A stretch of DNA of 64,000 bases from positions 1,732,772-1,796,771 of the forward strand of contig OY718804.1 of assembly GCA_963070105.1 (NCBI GenBank). Reading direction: 5' to 3'. The stretch is from Litomosoides sigmodontis. Taxonomy: Eukaryota > Nematoda > Chromadorea > Rhabditida > Onchocercidae. The notes beneath the pieces were generated by a model that did not search any database, had not been told where the DNA came from, and saw only the letters and a program-made list of their open reading frames with translations. Positions 13,501 to 31,179 of this stretch are shown here, piece after piece (within the stretch, counting starts at the first letter, position 1; each line of letters begins with the position of its first letter). Made by a program: the position numbers and the translations under genes.

Positions 13501-16500
13501 AAATTAATTCAATAAATGGGTGCTCAAGTAAAAAAGCGGAAGAAATGCTCGGTGCTTCAAGATTTCGTCATACATCATACTGTTCAAATTAGTTACGATC
13601 CAGAGCGAAAAAAAAACCCCAATAATGTCGAAGCAAAATTAATAAATTAAAAATTGAACTAAATAACGAGGTGTTATTACTTGTATTAATACAAATAGCA
13701 TGTAAAACAAAAAAGCAGAAAAATTACCTAACAATGAAAATTTTAAAAATTCATTACAGAAATGTGGTTGCATTCGTTTACAATCAGATGGTATTCTGGT
13801 AATTTCGGGTATACCAGCAGCACGAGATGATCATCTGAAGAATGCAATTGCTTTTGCATGTGATTTGCAAACGCTTATACGGCTAGCATTTGTTAATTAA
13901 TTGTTTTACTTCAACGATTCAATTTTGTGCAAATAATTTATGGCAAAAAAAATTTTTTTTTCTTTTCATTTCTCCTGCATTATTGCATTTTCTTTTTGTT
14001 TGGCAATTGTGAAGTATTTGAGTTGTTAAAAATTATTCAAATTTAGAAGTTTTTGTGATGCAACAATTGCGGATTTGCAATTGCGTTGTGGGATTGAATG
14101 TGGCTCCGTGTCCTGTGGAATATTTGGTCTAACAAAATGGCACTACGATGCTATCGGTTATCCGATTGAGGAAGCTATCAATATTGAGCGCATTGCACCT
14201 GAAAGGTAATTTAGCATTACATGTGCTAAAAAAAATTAGCTATTATAAATTCTCCTACAGATTAGTAGAGATTATGCATCACATTTTGATAAATTAGAAA
14301 TTACAAATTTAATAAATGAAATTTTGATAAGTCACAAAACATAAATTATCATTGATTTTGGCTGAGATATGTGTTGGATTTTGATTAGATATTTAAATTA
14401 GATTTCGATTTTATTTTATATTACATTTTGATTAGATTTTGATTATTTCGATTATGAGATTAATGCATAAATATTGCAGTAATATATAAATATTGGAGCT
14501 TTTTTTTGGTTTAGATTAGATTTGATTAGATTAGATACCATTATACGTTTTATTATATATGTAAGGATTCTAATTGGTCGTCTATTTCATGTAATTTCCG
14601 AATTACTGTAATTTTCTAGCTAACATCTACTGCATTATTTCTGAGTAACAATGGACGGTTTGTTTTTCGCTAATTGTTTTAATTTTTAAACGGAAAATTT
14701 ACATCATTGTAAGCTATTTTAGTGGAATATACATAGCAGAAGCGGCAAGACGTCAAGTTGAATGCAATTTTCGATTTGAAAAATGTGGACAACTTTGGCG
14801 TATTGCAACCGATCACTGCGGCACTGCTAGCAGTTTGCCGTCATCAATACTCTTCCCAAATTTGAAACGTTTTTCACTAATTACTGTACCGCAAGCAATT
14901 AACAGGCTCTTACAGACGATATCATCAGCTAATGATACTTTACTGAAAAATAGTGCTGCAATGGGTGGACGTCGGAAGAAAAAGTTTGATTAATTGTTGT
15001 TTGAAGAAAGGAAAAATTGCTTCAGTCATTTTAGATTTAAATGTTTTATCGATAAATATGAAGTAAACAATGAATTGGAGCTTTTTTGCTTCTTCTCAAA
15101 TAAACTGTTAAGTTGTGGAAGGAAAAAACATTTTTCATAACTTCGAATGCAATAAATACAGAATATGCAAATGTTTGAAAGGTTAATTGCAAAAGGGTGA
15201 CATGCAATGCGGGAAAAATAAGATGAAACTAAACTTTTGCAATTTTAAAATAAATTTTAAAAAGTTGAATTAGTCAGACTTTTTTATTTTTGTTTTTTCA
15301 AACATTAATTAATGAATGATTGCAGACGAGCGGACAAATTGGCATTAATAAATGGAAGAAAAAACATTGATAAATGCGATGGTGACAGAAGTTTGATGCG
15401 TGGTTGGCTACTGTGCTTTCGAAATGAACAAATGGAAAAAGCGGTAAACTTGTTAATTAACTCATTGATCAATTAGCAATTAAGTGTTTTGCTCAAAATG
15501 CTAATTAACTCATTGATCAATTAGCAATTAAGTGTTTTGTTCAAAATTTGATGATTTGCTTCTTTGCTGTCTTTAGAGGGGATTTTAGCTAATTTAATTA
15601 GAGCACTTCCACATGTTTGTTTAATTAACGCACTGCAGTGATTTTGTTCCACCACTTTTTCAGTCCATGATACATCAATGAAAAATTATGCGTTAAGAAA
15701 AAAAGAAGAAAATAAATCACTGTTTGCTTTATAATCAAAAAGATGGTTATTTCTAATTTTAAAAAAGCAAATTTCATTTCTAAGAAAAAAAATTATTTAT
15801 TATTTTAATTCAAATATATTTCCTTTGAATTTAGAGTTCATCTGCGTTCATTTCTACTCTAGGCGAAACTAATACATCGATGATAGAATTAATTAATTAT
15901 GCTTTAAAATATTTCCATTCATTTCCAGTATCAGGGACAATTTGATCAGTGGTTCGTGCCCGCTTTAACTATCAGCATATTTTTCCTCGTTATTTATGGC
16001 ATTTATCATGTTTTAGTTTTGCCAAGGTTCGTTTAATATCTGATATAACTATGATAAATTTGTAAAATTTTCCATCTGTAGTGCATTAACAATGATTTCA
16101 GGCAAATTTCAACACTTATCATGATCATAATATCATTGGCTGTCATTTTTATGATATTACTTACGCTTTATGCAAATTTCTTTCAAGTATGTTTGTAATA
16201 ATTAAAACACTCATTTACTGATTTTGTATGCAAGAGAATTAAAACAAATTTTTTTAAAGCATTTGCAGATCGTTAGCCATGTGTAAATGATTTTTATTTT
16301 TTTATTTTTTTTTGCTTACAATAAGAGCTGAGAAGTATGAATTAGCAAGGAATCATTTTTTCCTTTTTTCTTTTTCTTCAAATATTTAATAAATTTAGTA
16401 AACTAATTGATATATTCCTTCCTTTCCGGGAGAGGAGGAGGGAGGGGAGGGGATTTGGTAAATTTTTAATTCAATGAAATTATTTGATATTTTTGCAAAA

Positions 16501-19500
16501 AAATTTCAGAATTTTTGCCAATTTATAACACGAACGGCAATGGGTCATACAATTATTATTTTATTAATTATATCACTGTTATTCATGTGTGGTATTGTGA
16601 ATGCAGTTCGTTTTCATTAATTTATATTTCAGTTTTGGATTAGTAGTAGTTTTTTAGCTCTAGAAGTAATTGAATACAAAATAATTCGTTTTAGATTAAT
16701 AATACTAGTTATAGAAGTTATTGAATGTGAAATAATTCATTTCAGATTAGCAATAGTTGTAGAAGTTATTGAATATAAGGTATTAGACGTATGCGATACA
16801 AGTAATTTTCGAATGTAATTAAAGTTTAATTCAACTTTTTTTTTCCTATCTAATTATTAAACTAAGCGAATGCCATGCAAACATATGTACTTGTTAAGTA
16901 TTAGTTCTTTTTTTTAAATCTACTACAGTTGGCTTTTTACACACATTTCTTCAATGTGTGGTATTAGCTTTAAGTATGGACTTAAATTTAAATGCAATTA
17001 TGATTTTAAATTCATTTCATCAATTGTATTGTAATTTTAAAATCATTCTAATCCAATCAAATAGGAAAGTACAGCACATGGATATTGAAATTGCAATTTA
17101 ATTCTAGTTTAATTAAAATGCTGAAATAAATTTCAGTTTTCTTGTCCACAAACTTCGAATTTAACACCGTCAGATGAATGCGGTATTGTACATTTCTCTC
17201 AGCTCAATTGCGTCTTTTGGATGCTTGCAACGTCTGTCTTCATACGTTTCCCGTCACTGATACTTTTTGGTGCACTGCTAATTGCATTTGCGTTATATTC
17301 GTGTCACACGTTTATCACTCATCCGATGCTTTACGTCAATTACGCGCAATTTGCTACGTAAGTGGTTTTTATTTTCCACTAATTTTTGCAAGCATTCGGT
17401 GGATTGAGAAAGAAACAAAGGAGTGTTGTTTATGATTTTTATGAGAGCTACGAAATACTTGCGAATTTTTTGTCTCATTTTTCCTTCGCTCAATTTTGTG
17501 CATTTTCATTTTTTGAAATGGGAAATCAATTATTTGAAATAAAAAATTAATTAATGAAAGTGAGAGAGAATGAGGGAGAGGGAGAGGGAGAGAGAGAGAG
17601 AGATCAATTTTTTGCAATAATATGTTTTACATTTTAATTAGCAAATTTTCGATTAATTAGATTAGCAAAAGAGCAAAAAGTGTGCGATGAATCAGTAACT
17701 TCAAATTACCTTTATACTGAAAATACCTAAATGATTTCAATTTAAGCTTTGCAATTTTTAGACTTTTTAATTGTTTGTTTCTTTTCTTTTCTCAAAGATA
17801 GGAAGCAAAATGTTTCTGATGAATTTTAATCGTTGTGCGATAGAATTTTAAAATTTGACAATTTCGCTTAATTTTTGTTTACTTTGAAATAAGATTTTTA
17901 ACAGACAATTGGGAGATGAAGAATGGTATTAAATAAATGATTTGCAAGTTAGTTCATTGTGGTAAATCTTCAGTAGCTATTAATTAAAACTCTAGACTTA
18001 AGGAAAACGTTGAAGTAATTTATGAAGCTTAGAGTGAAATTAATTTAAATTTTGCGCCTGTTTGATTGTTAAGACTTTCTTTGAAATGAATGGGTGGGTA
18101 TATTCGATCAGAGATCATCAATGCTTGCCTCCTTTAATAATTTATGCGTTTTTTCTCTTTTTTTTTCCTCCTCTCTCATTTTTTTCGGAGGTGAGGGGAG
18201 GGAAAGTGACGAAGTTGGAGAATGAAATAGTCTTTTGCAGAGTTATTTCATAAATCCAGGGATCAATGGATGACAAGGAGAGAGAGAGAGAGAGAGGGAG
18301 TGACAGTTGTTTAAGTGATAAATTAATAATTCAGGAGAGTGGTTGTTGAAAATTTTTTGTGCATAAAACAAAATTTTACAACAATAACAATGCGCAAATT
18401 TAAATTTCAATGATTTAATTATTTAAGATATATATCAGATAGGTAGTACGCTGATAATAGATAAATTTTAACTTCATTACTTTAATTGTATGTAGCATAA
18501 CAGTTATCACTGTGAGATATTTAAAAATTCAATTTCCAATTAAACTTCGTTTTCATTATCAATACTACCAATCATAGTGATGTGATCACAAAATCGTGTA
18601 CGTCTCGTAATTAATTATTTTAAGGGCCTATAATATTGAATGGGAATTGTTGAGTGGCCTCATCATGCTAGCATTACTTATATTCCTTCACTTCCGTAGG
18701 AATGAGCAAATTTTAAGGCTCGAATTCATGTCGAAGCTTAAGGTAAGGATGAATTTTCCACATTGCTTAAATGCATCATTTTCATTGATATTTAAAATTT
18801 GTTGAATTTTCATTTCCGCACTTTCTCTATTTTCACATATCAATGAGTACTTAAGTACTTAAGTGCTGTTGCAATAAACAATGATTGCAACAAGCATTTT
18901 GCAGGAACTGGAAGAGACGTCGAATGCGGAACGCATTGAATTAGCTAATCAGCAAATGCTTCAAAATGCGCTACCGTCACATATTGCGCAAAGTTTCCCA
19001 ATCAAATCGGACCTCTACCATCATATTTGTCATAGTGTTGGAGTAGCTCATATTACAGTATGCTTATTATTCGATTAATTTTTATTTCTTGCAAATTTTC
19101 CTCTGCTAAATGAAATGTTTTATGGAGGAGGAAAGGGAAAATGTTTAAAACAACAAATTGCAACTTTGAAATGTGTGAAGGAGAAATTTGAAAAAAGCAA
19201 AAACTGAACTTTTATTTTTTTGAATTTTTCTTTTACTACGAACAGGCATTCATTCACCTAATGAAAAATAATATTGCATAAATGAAACAGAAAAATGAAA
19301 TGAAATTTATTTCTCTCACAAATTTCTCCGCGAGCGCAAGTTTCAATCGTACAAAAGCGAACGAGTGAAATTCTTTCGTAACAAAAAAAAAAAATTTCAA
19401 ATTTCTTCTCTCAAATAATTGTATAAAAATAGTTAAGAGGTGCTCGAAACGGATTGTTGTAAAAAAAATTTTTTTTTTATTTCAAAATAATCTAAAATTT

Positions 19501-22500
19501 GTCAGAAAAAAATGGAAAGTGTGGAGGAAAAAAAGTTTGTTACTGTGACTTTTTAAAAAAATTTTAGCAAACAAATTGATTAAATTGCCCCACTAAAAGT
19601 TCACATCATTGAGCTTGCAGATTGTAAGTGATGATAATGATGGTGAAGCTGCTGTGAGAAACTTAAAAAATTTAATATGCATTTTTGATCAGGTTTTTTC
19701 TTTTCATTTCCGAAATGTTATTTGATACTTTATTTCTAATTTAATTCCAATACAGCATTATTTTGATATTAATTTTTTCATGTTATTATTTTAAAGGCAA
19801 ATACATTTTTGTTTTTTTTTTAAAAAGGAAAAATGATTTATTTGTATGATTCGTTTTTTCAGATTGTTATGCAACATCGTGGAATTGAAAAAATTCGTGG
19901 CTGTCAAAAGAATTACATTGTTGCAGTTGGTGTTATTCCGGAATTTTGCCAAAATGTTTGATTTTTTTCCTGACTTTTTTCCGAATTAAGTGTGAAATAG
20001 GAAGTTGATTGATTAGTCATAGATGGAAATATTCTAGAATTAACGATTTTTGTTTTTTTTTTCTGCAATTTTTAGTTGTTGAATTTAAAATTAGAAAAAA
20101 GAAATATTCCAGTATTATAGATAACTTTAATTTTAAAAGTGTTAGATTAACATTTAACACTTGAATATTTTGCAATTTAATGAACGGATTAAATCGACAT
20201 TTTTAGTATTTTAACATAATTTTGAAAAATAAGTAAAAATTAAAGGTTCACGATACGCCATCAACAATTGGTGATTTACTTGCTGAGCTAACACAATTCG
20301 CATTAGATATTTCAGCATTTGCTGCTGATCATGGCATTTCACTAAATATTGGTAAGCAATTTTAATTTTCAATACGATATTTTAAGTATAATTTTAATTT
20401 ATTCACGAATTTGTGTTCTTTTAGATTTTTTTTCATATGGAATGCTTTAGCCAAATGCTAGAAAGCATTGATATAAAAAATTCAAAATTGAAATTACTTT
20501 CATTTTGATGTCAGAATTATGGTGTCGAATTGAAAGTTTTTGCAACTCCTGCGGAACATAGTGAAATATTATTAATAATTGGAATTTTTTTTAACTTTGA
20601 TCTGACGCATGATATTTAATTATTCACAAATTTTAATGTAAAATAAATAACTAAGACAAAAATATGTAATTTTATTTTTGGATTAGTGAGTTCTTCAGCA
20701 TTTCAAAAATATGCATAATTTAAAAGTGATGAACTAAAACGAAAATACATTACTTTTGTTTTTGAGAATTAAAATCTTCGTAAATGTGTGAGAGAAGAGC
20801 TAGCATCATTTAAGGTATCGATTGCGGATCAGTGCTATCAGCAGTTGTAAATGGTCAAAAGCCTACGTATGAATTAATTGGTAGGCCGTGTTTGGGTGCT
20901 CGTACGCTAATGCAACATGCAAATTGCTACGGTATTCTGGTATCCGAAGAGATCTATTTAGCTTTACGACCACGTAATTTCAATTTTGATTCACGACCAA
21001 TTAAAATTTCAAAAACTCTTAATGCATATGTGTTCGAGGATAATTATCCGGATACCAGTTATCAGGCTGATGAAACGGACATCAATTCATCATCCGTACC
21101 ACTGGAACAAAATTCAATCTCACAAAATCCATTAGAGGTTTCTTTTGAATTTTTTCTTTTTTTTTTTCGAACTTTTAGATGACGAATGATAGGAAGTATG
21201 TGGGAAGCTGTAAATATGTTATTTTGATATTAGAATGATATTGCATTACGTTTTTTCAGTTCTTACAGAATTTTCCGGTTGCTCCTCTCGTTTTTTTCCT
21301 ATTTCAGATGTTTGCCTCAATGAATTCCTCATTTTCATCTGAAGTATATTCAATAGATATTGGTGTTGAGACGGATTCCGAAATGGAATGGATTACACCG
21401 GAAATGTTACTGTATGAAAATAATGCTTCTGAACTCAACACTCAACCGTCAACTTCATCTCTGCAACTTCCTGCACACGCAAGTGAAAATTATTTCGATT
21501 CCGAATTACACGTCTCATCCGATTCACGGGTACAATTTGTTGCACCTTCTTTTTTATCGTGAATTTTATACTTTTAATTTAATATAATTAATTAAAGTAT
21601 ATTTCATTTTCCATATGATTTAAAATATTTTTCGAATACTGTAAGTCATGAATACTGGAGTAAAGTTGCAATTTTAAAAAAAAGTTGATTTATTCAATGC
21701 TACTGGATCATATTATTTTGATTTTGTTAAAATAGAAGAAATATTAGACAACAAATGATAACATCATTTTCTGGGACTAAATTTCAAGTTCAAAAAAAAA
21801 CCCAAAATTCATAATATTTCATAATTTAATTTTGATTTTTCACTATGAAATTGGCAGCAATCAGCAAGCAGCCATTTCAAGTTCAAAATGAAAGCTTGAT
21901 TGAAATTTAACTGTGAAAGCTAGATTAAATTAAAATTTTGAAAAAAAAACAAAAAATCTCACACATTCAGTGTAAACGGTCGAAGACACGAGAACGAAAT
22001 CGTCGTCGACGATTTGGCACGGGACGCACGCCAAGCTGGCTCAGTCGTTCGATGACCTCGGAGACCAGTCGTGCGTTTGACGGAAATGACAAACTTGCTA
22101 GTGCAGCAAGCCGTGTTGATCGAATGTTAGCTGAGCTAACAGCAATAGCTGATTTTGATGGAACAGCTGAAGATCATCATCCATTTCCAACTGCACTTTC
22201 TGCCTCAACAAAAAGTTTGAAGTAAGTTTTGAATTTAAAAAAAAAAATGCATTTTTGCATATAACACATAGAATGAACACATTCATTTATCATCTACCAA
22301 ATTCAACCTATCATTTGATAAAAGTTGAAAATTTTATGAATTTTTTGTTGTGTTAAAGGCGAGATATGTCAAGCGCTTGTCATACCGAGTACGACAATGC
22401 TGAATCGGAGGGCAATTGGTCAGATTATGAAATGCTTGATGGTCGACTGGAACGATTGCACAAAACATTGAAGTATTTTATGTATTTGCTTTCAAATTTA

Positions 22501-23554
22501 AATATTTTTTGCGAAAATTTTGTGCTAAATTTTTGTTGCTAAAAGTATTAAATTTTTTTTTTTGCAAACATTACGAATTAATTTTGCTGCTTAAATTAGT
22601 GCCAATTCATTCATCAGCAATTTTACAACTGCAAAAAAAGTGTAGCAGCGCGTAGCTGCTAGCAATTCATCAAACACATCCGCTGCTTGCTTACAGAGAC
22701 TGTAGTCATGTAAGCATACCGCAACAGCGACGATATAGATTGTGGAGTCAGAGTGATAATGGTAATGATGCTGATATTGATAGCATTTGCTCCTCCATTG
22801 ATACGTCATCATTCTTACGCAATTTTCGCTGGAACAGGTAAGTTAAGTGAGGATTGAAGTTCCTTTCATCATATTTGTTTTGCAAATTTAAAAAAATTGA
22901 ACATGACGCATATTTAAAGTGGGCAATTTACATTGGTGACAATTGTGTGCAGTGGACAATAAGTGCTTCTTTGAATGGAAAATTTTTGGTAATTTAATTG
23001 ATAAGTTCAAAATTGTCTATCAATTTTTTTTTGATAGCAACAATTGTTTGTTAAATGTATTATCTATCATCTCATTTGTTCCTAAAAAAAAATATATCAA
23101 ATAGCTATAATTAAATTACGGTAAATTACAATCAGCGGTTTTAGGATATGCAAAATTCATCTTATTCGTTCATTCTTTTAATTTCCATAAAAAGGCATTT
23201 TTTTTTTGTTGTTGCTACCCTAAAACAAATGATTATTTGATGTGTGGGAGTGTTAATTACCTTCCATAGGTTAATTACCTTTCATATTAATTCTTCATTA
23301 ACATATAAATATTGTCGGGAAATTATTTTTAAAAAATTTAGATATTTTAATAAGTTTTGATAAAAGAAATGGAAAACAAATTTTTCCTTTTTCATTACAG
23401 TGTTCATTCAATTGGTTATGAAAATGAGTATGAATTCGCATCAAATGAAGACCTGAAATATTTAGCACGTAGTGAAATGGAAGCATTGAGTCGTGACATA
23501 CGCATGAGTTTTGGTGACTATCAACTGACCACTTTTGCAAGCAACAATCCATAG
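2263..23554 (+). CDS. Transmembrane adenylyl-cyclase-like protein, probably catalytically impaired
   Basis: Spliced model, 1241 residues. Exons: 2263-2712, 9295-9444, 10761-10867, 11425-11536, 13760-13881, 14047-14205, 14723-14983, 15326-15443, 15929-16026, 16102-16186, 16510-16605, 17137-17357, 18625-18742, 18905-19057, 19621-19692, 19863-19955, 20246-20351, 20815-21137, 21308-21529, 21971-22221, 22359-22472, 22697-22837, 23401-23554. The order is the classic class III layout: about six membrane helices (residues 20-170), cyclase domain C1 (about 225-400), a second helix set (about 490-680), cyclase domain C2 (about 710-890), then a polar Arg- and Ser-rich tail. Recognisable landmarks are YCRLVG and SDGILVISG in C1, and IEKIRG, GQKPTYELIG in C2. 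Family members make cAMP at the plasma membrane under G-protein control. Here the first metal-binding Asp of C1 is Arg241, and C2 has Glu860, Leu867 and Thr871 where Asp, Asn and Arg are expected, so activity is doubtful. The start is the first ATG before the first helix; an upstream exon is possible. The exon 5/6 junction lacks a GT donor in frame. Domain family is confident; which nematode acy paralogue is not. Confidence 0.85.
6728..6760. repeat. (CT)n microsatellite
   Basis: Uninterrupted CT dinucleotide run in the first intron of the cyclase-like gene. Confidence 0.9.
6837..6858 (+). repeat. G-run with G-quadruplex potential
   Basis: Ten consecutive G bases followed by AGC, GGG, AAA and GGG. 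Unusual in such AT-rich DNA. Confidence 0.7.
10540..10572. repeat. (CA)n microsatellite
   Basis: CA dinucleotide run with one CG interruption, in intron 2 of the cyclase-like gene. Confidence 0.9.
15454..15547 (+). repeat. 48-bp tandem duplication
   Basis: Two nearly identical copies beginning TAATTAACTCATTGATCAAT at 15454 and 15502, differing by a single C/T in the compared part. The duplication begins about 10 bases after the exon 8 donor of the cyclase-like gene. Confidence 0.9.
16428..16452 (+). repeat. G-rich tract in a short intron
   Basis: GGG and GGGG runs separated by A or GA units in the intron between exons 10 and 11 of the cyclase-like gene. It meets a loose G-quadruplex pattern on the transcribed RNA. 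Confidence 0.6.
16634..16780 (+). repeat. Degenerate tandem repeat of about 55 bp, three copies
   Basis: Three imperfect copies of a unit containing GATTAGTAGTAG / TAGAAGTTATTGAATG / AAATAATTCATTT lie one after another in the intron between exons 11 and 12 of the cyclase-like gene. Confidence 0.7.
17561..17603. repeat. GA/GGGA microsatellite
   Basis: Purine tract of GAGA and GGGAGA units in the intron between exons 12 and 13 of the cyclase-like gene. A similar shorter tract lies at 18277-18300. Confidence 0.85.
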
Positions 23555-25077
23555 AAGTGCAAAATTACTGGTGTAATTAATTTGAGATTGTAACGAAAAG
23601 AAAAAAAAAAGGAAAAGTAAAATAAAAATGTATGGAAGGAATTTTTAGTAGTGAAATTAAAGTGGGAAAAAAATGGAAAAATTTAAGAATTTAGTAATTT
23701 TTTACAAAATGGGAAAAATGCAAGAATTATGACGAAAAAATTTGATTTGATAATTTTTTGGGAATTTTAGAAATATCATTTTGTTATTGCAAATTTATGA
23801 GGGATTTCTTTAACTTTTTCCAGTAAGTTTTTCTTTTCTTTTTTTTGCAGAAAAAAAGCATTGGTGGAAACTTTTTTTTCGTCTTTTGAAATGCATAATT
23901 TGTATTAATAGGTGATGAAACAAAGCCTTTAATAAGTTATTGTTATGTTTTGTAATTTTGTTGCATTTTGAATTTTCATTTTCTCTCTCTTGCTCTTTTT
24001 GTGCCTCTCCCTCTCTCTCTCTCTCTCTTTCATCAATAAACAATGTCATTGCTTTGCCAAAGTCTTTTCATTCTGCAAATTTCTTTTTTGTGCTCTTCTC
24101 AAATTATTATAAATAAACATAAACATTTATTTCTACGCTCAAAATTTTGTTTTTGCTAATTTGTCAATTTAGACTATTTGTGATCGATCGAATGATCAAT
24201 CAGCTCGTTTTTCATGTTGAAAAAGAAAAATTATGATAAAAATGAAATTTAAATTCTTTGTCAGCAAAATATACAGTCATATTTTCATCCAATGATTTTC
24301 AAGAAAAATACACGGAAACATTGATGCTGTATATGAATGTGTGAAAAATACTTGAAATACAGTAGTTTAGAAATTTTTAAATTTCACAAATACTTTTAGC
24401 TGTAAGCTGATAAGCAAGCATGCACATTGATATCTTCGTGCAATTGACTATAACGTGTAACATTAAGTAAAAACAGAGGAAAAAAAAAGCATCCAATACA
24501 CGAACTCGTCATAGTTCAAGCATAGAATTAAACATCCAATTAATTAAATTTAAGTAAGCTTACCAGGTAATCTATAATCATGAATGATTATCATATCATA
24601 GCGAGGCACGAGTGACTGTAGTATGGTTAACCTATGGCATCGCTTTTTTTTTTTGCTCAATTAATAATAAATTCAATTAAAATTAAGTGAACAGTTCAAA
24701 TTCACATGTCACGGTTTAAATATGAGTGACTGACAGTTTATCCCTCGTTTGATCGTCGTACAGGGCGAGGTGACTTTCATCTCTATCACTTAATTAACGC
24801 AATTAAATCGCTTAATTAATAGAAAGAGAGCTTTAAAATTTTTTTGAACTAAATTTTCTGTAACTCAATAATTTTAACATATTAATTAATGAAATAATTA
24901 AAATTTTTTTTCCTCCTAATAATAATGATTATTATTATTGCCATCATTGTAATTAATACTAATAACTTATTATCAACAATTTCTAATGTTTACTATCATT
25001 TACTGATAGAAAATTCCAAATGAAAAATGATTTTGCGATAGTGAAATTGTTCGCGTGATCGTTTAATTGAGTGTTAC
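23555..25077. other. Convergent intergenic region
   Basis: Lies between the stop of the plus-strand cyclase-like gene and the stop of the minus-strand secreted-protein gene, so it should hold both 3' ends. An AATAAA signal occurs at 23621-23626, about 70 bases past the cyclase-like stop. A (CT)n tract sits at 24005-24028. No coding exon recognised. Confidence 0.6.
23621..23626 (+). terminator. Candidate AATAAA polyadenylation signal
   Basis: Canonical hexamer 67 bases after the stop codon of the cyclase-like gene. Position is plausible, but the hexamer is frequent by chance in DNA this AT-rich. Confidence 0.4.
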
Positions 25078-29480
<4,403 letters not shown>

Positions 29481-29502
29481 CCTTTGAATCTAAAATAAAA
29501 GA
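29481..29502 (-). promoter_or_regulatory. Candidate spliced-leader trans-splice acceptor
   Basis: On the minus strand TTTTATTTTAG is followed by nine bases and then the ATG of the secreted-protein gene. A consensus nematode acceptor this close to the start, with no upstream exon seen, is what a trans-spliced 5' end looks like. RNA data are needed to confirm. Confidence 0.55.
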
Positions 29503-31179
29503 TGAAATTAAAAATATGAAATGAAATTAGGAGCAAAATTGAATGAAAATAGGACAGAATAGATGATTCAAGATGCTCGTAATGGAATGAAAAAGAAGGC
29601 AACGAAGAGTGTTGCAGTTGAATTAATTGACGCTCTCGATTGACGTGGTCGTCGAAGGAAGGCTAGTTCGAAAAGTCGTAAACGTTTCACACACCGGCTT
29701 ATCATCATTCAATTACTGAAGTGAGATGAAGTGAGTGAGCTAATTAACTAATTAGTGTAGTGGGATTGTGCAAGAGGAGAAAATGATAAAGTTCGCCACT
29801 AATTAATGATGATAAGAATGATAATAATAATAATTATGATAATTACGATCACTGCAACAGCAACAGCAAATAACAATGAGAAGTTGGAAAAAGGGTGGGT
29901 GGTGTGTTGTCAATCGGACATCATCAATAATGGACAATTAATACTACACCCACACTATCCACACCCACACCCACACACGTGTTCACGTATATATACGGAT
30001 GTGCTGAGAATGCATCATCATCATCATCGTCATCGTCATGTCAAGGAGGAAGGAAGAAATTTCCATCCAATAAAGGATATCTCAATCATTCATCTTCTAA
30101 ATTAATTAGCTATTTTAAACAAACAAGAAAAGGGGGGAAAAAAACAGCAGCGATCGTTCGTTTGAGCAATTGAAAAGAGATGTGCAAGTTTATAAATGGA
30201 TCAAAAATTTTATATTTTAATTTAAATTTCAAAATTAAACGCATATATTTTTAAATGCGATCGAATGGATGGTGAAGGAGGAAAACGAAAGAAATGTAGC
30301 AGCAGTGCAGGAGAGAAATTTTGGTTGCGAACACATAAATAAACCTAAAAATTAGTATCAAATAAATGTTTCGATCAACGAAACCAAAAAACGAGCAAAA
30401 TGAAGAAAGAAGGTAAATTTAAAAGTATTGAACAAAGGAAGAAAAGGAACACCAATCACTGAGAGCTATTGTTTTGAAAGAAAGAATTCCAACAATTTGC
30501 GGCAATTTGAAAAAACCTGACTAATAATTAAAAAACATTTTATAATTTGAAAATTTGTAAAAATTAAAAAAAAATATCTTCAAATATTTCTCCTTAGCCA
30601 GAAATTTGTAAATATAATTTAGAAAAAACTTATTTTCGCATGCTAATTTCCCAACAATAAAAAAAAATTGCAAAAATTTATCAAATTCGATAGGAATAAT
30701 TAAATACAATTAGTTATTGCACAATTAGCTGTACTGCTCTTCCTTATTAAACGTTTGCCAAACGTGACGTGAAATGTAGCGATTATTTATTTGTTATAAT
30801 TTCTTAACAAGTTAATTAACGAATTATCATTTGCAACAAGAAATGTATGTGGTATCAGCCATCACTGATAACAGATGTGATGAACTGTGAAACCTGTGAT
30901 ATGAGTGCTGCTGTTGTAATGATTATTTCCATTTTATAGCAAATATGATTAATGCAATTATCAGCAACATCGAACACTCCCACGAACGATAATTAATTGA
31001 ATTACTTTAACAGAAAAAATTTCACAGGAAATACCGTCACTTCTCATTTATTTTTCAATTTAATTCTGTCAAAACGGCGACAATCAGTGATCAATTTCTC
31101 CAAACGTTTTTCTCTTATTAATATTTTGTAATTAATAAAACATAAAAAAATGACATGTACATAATTAGTAATAAACGAT

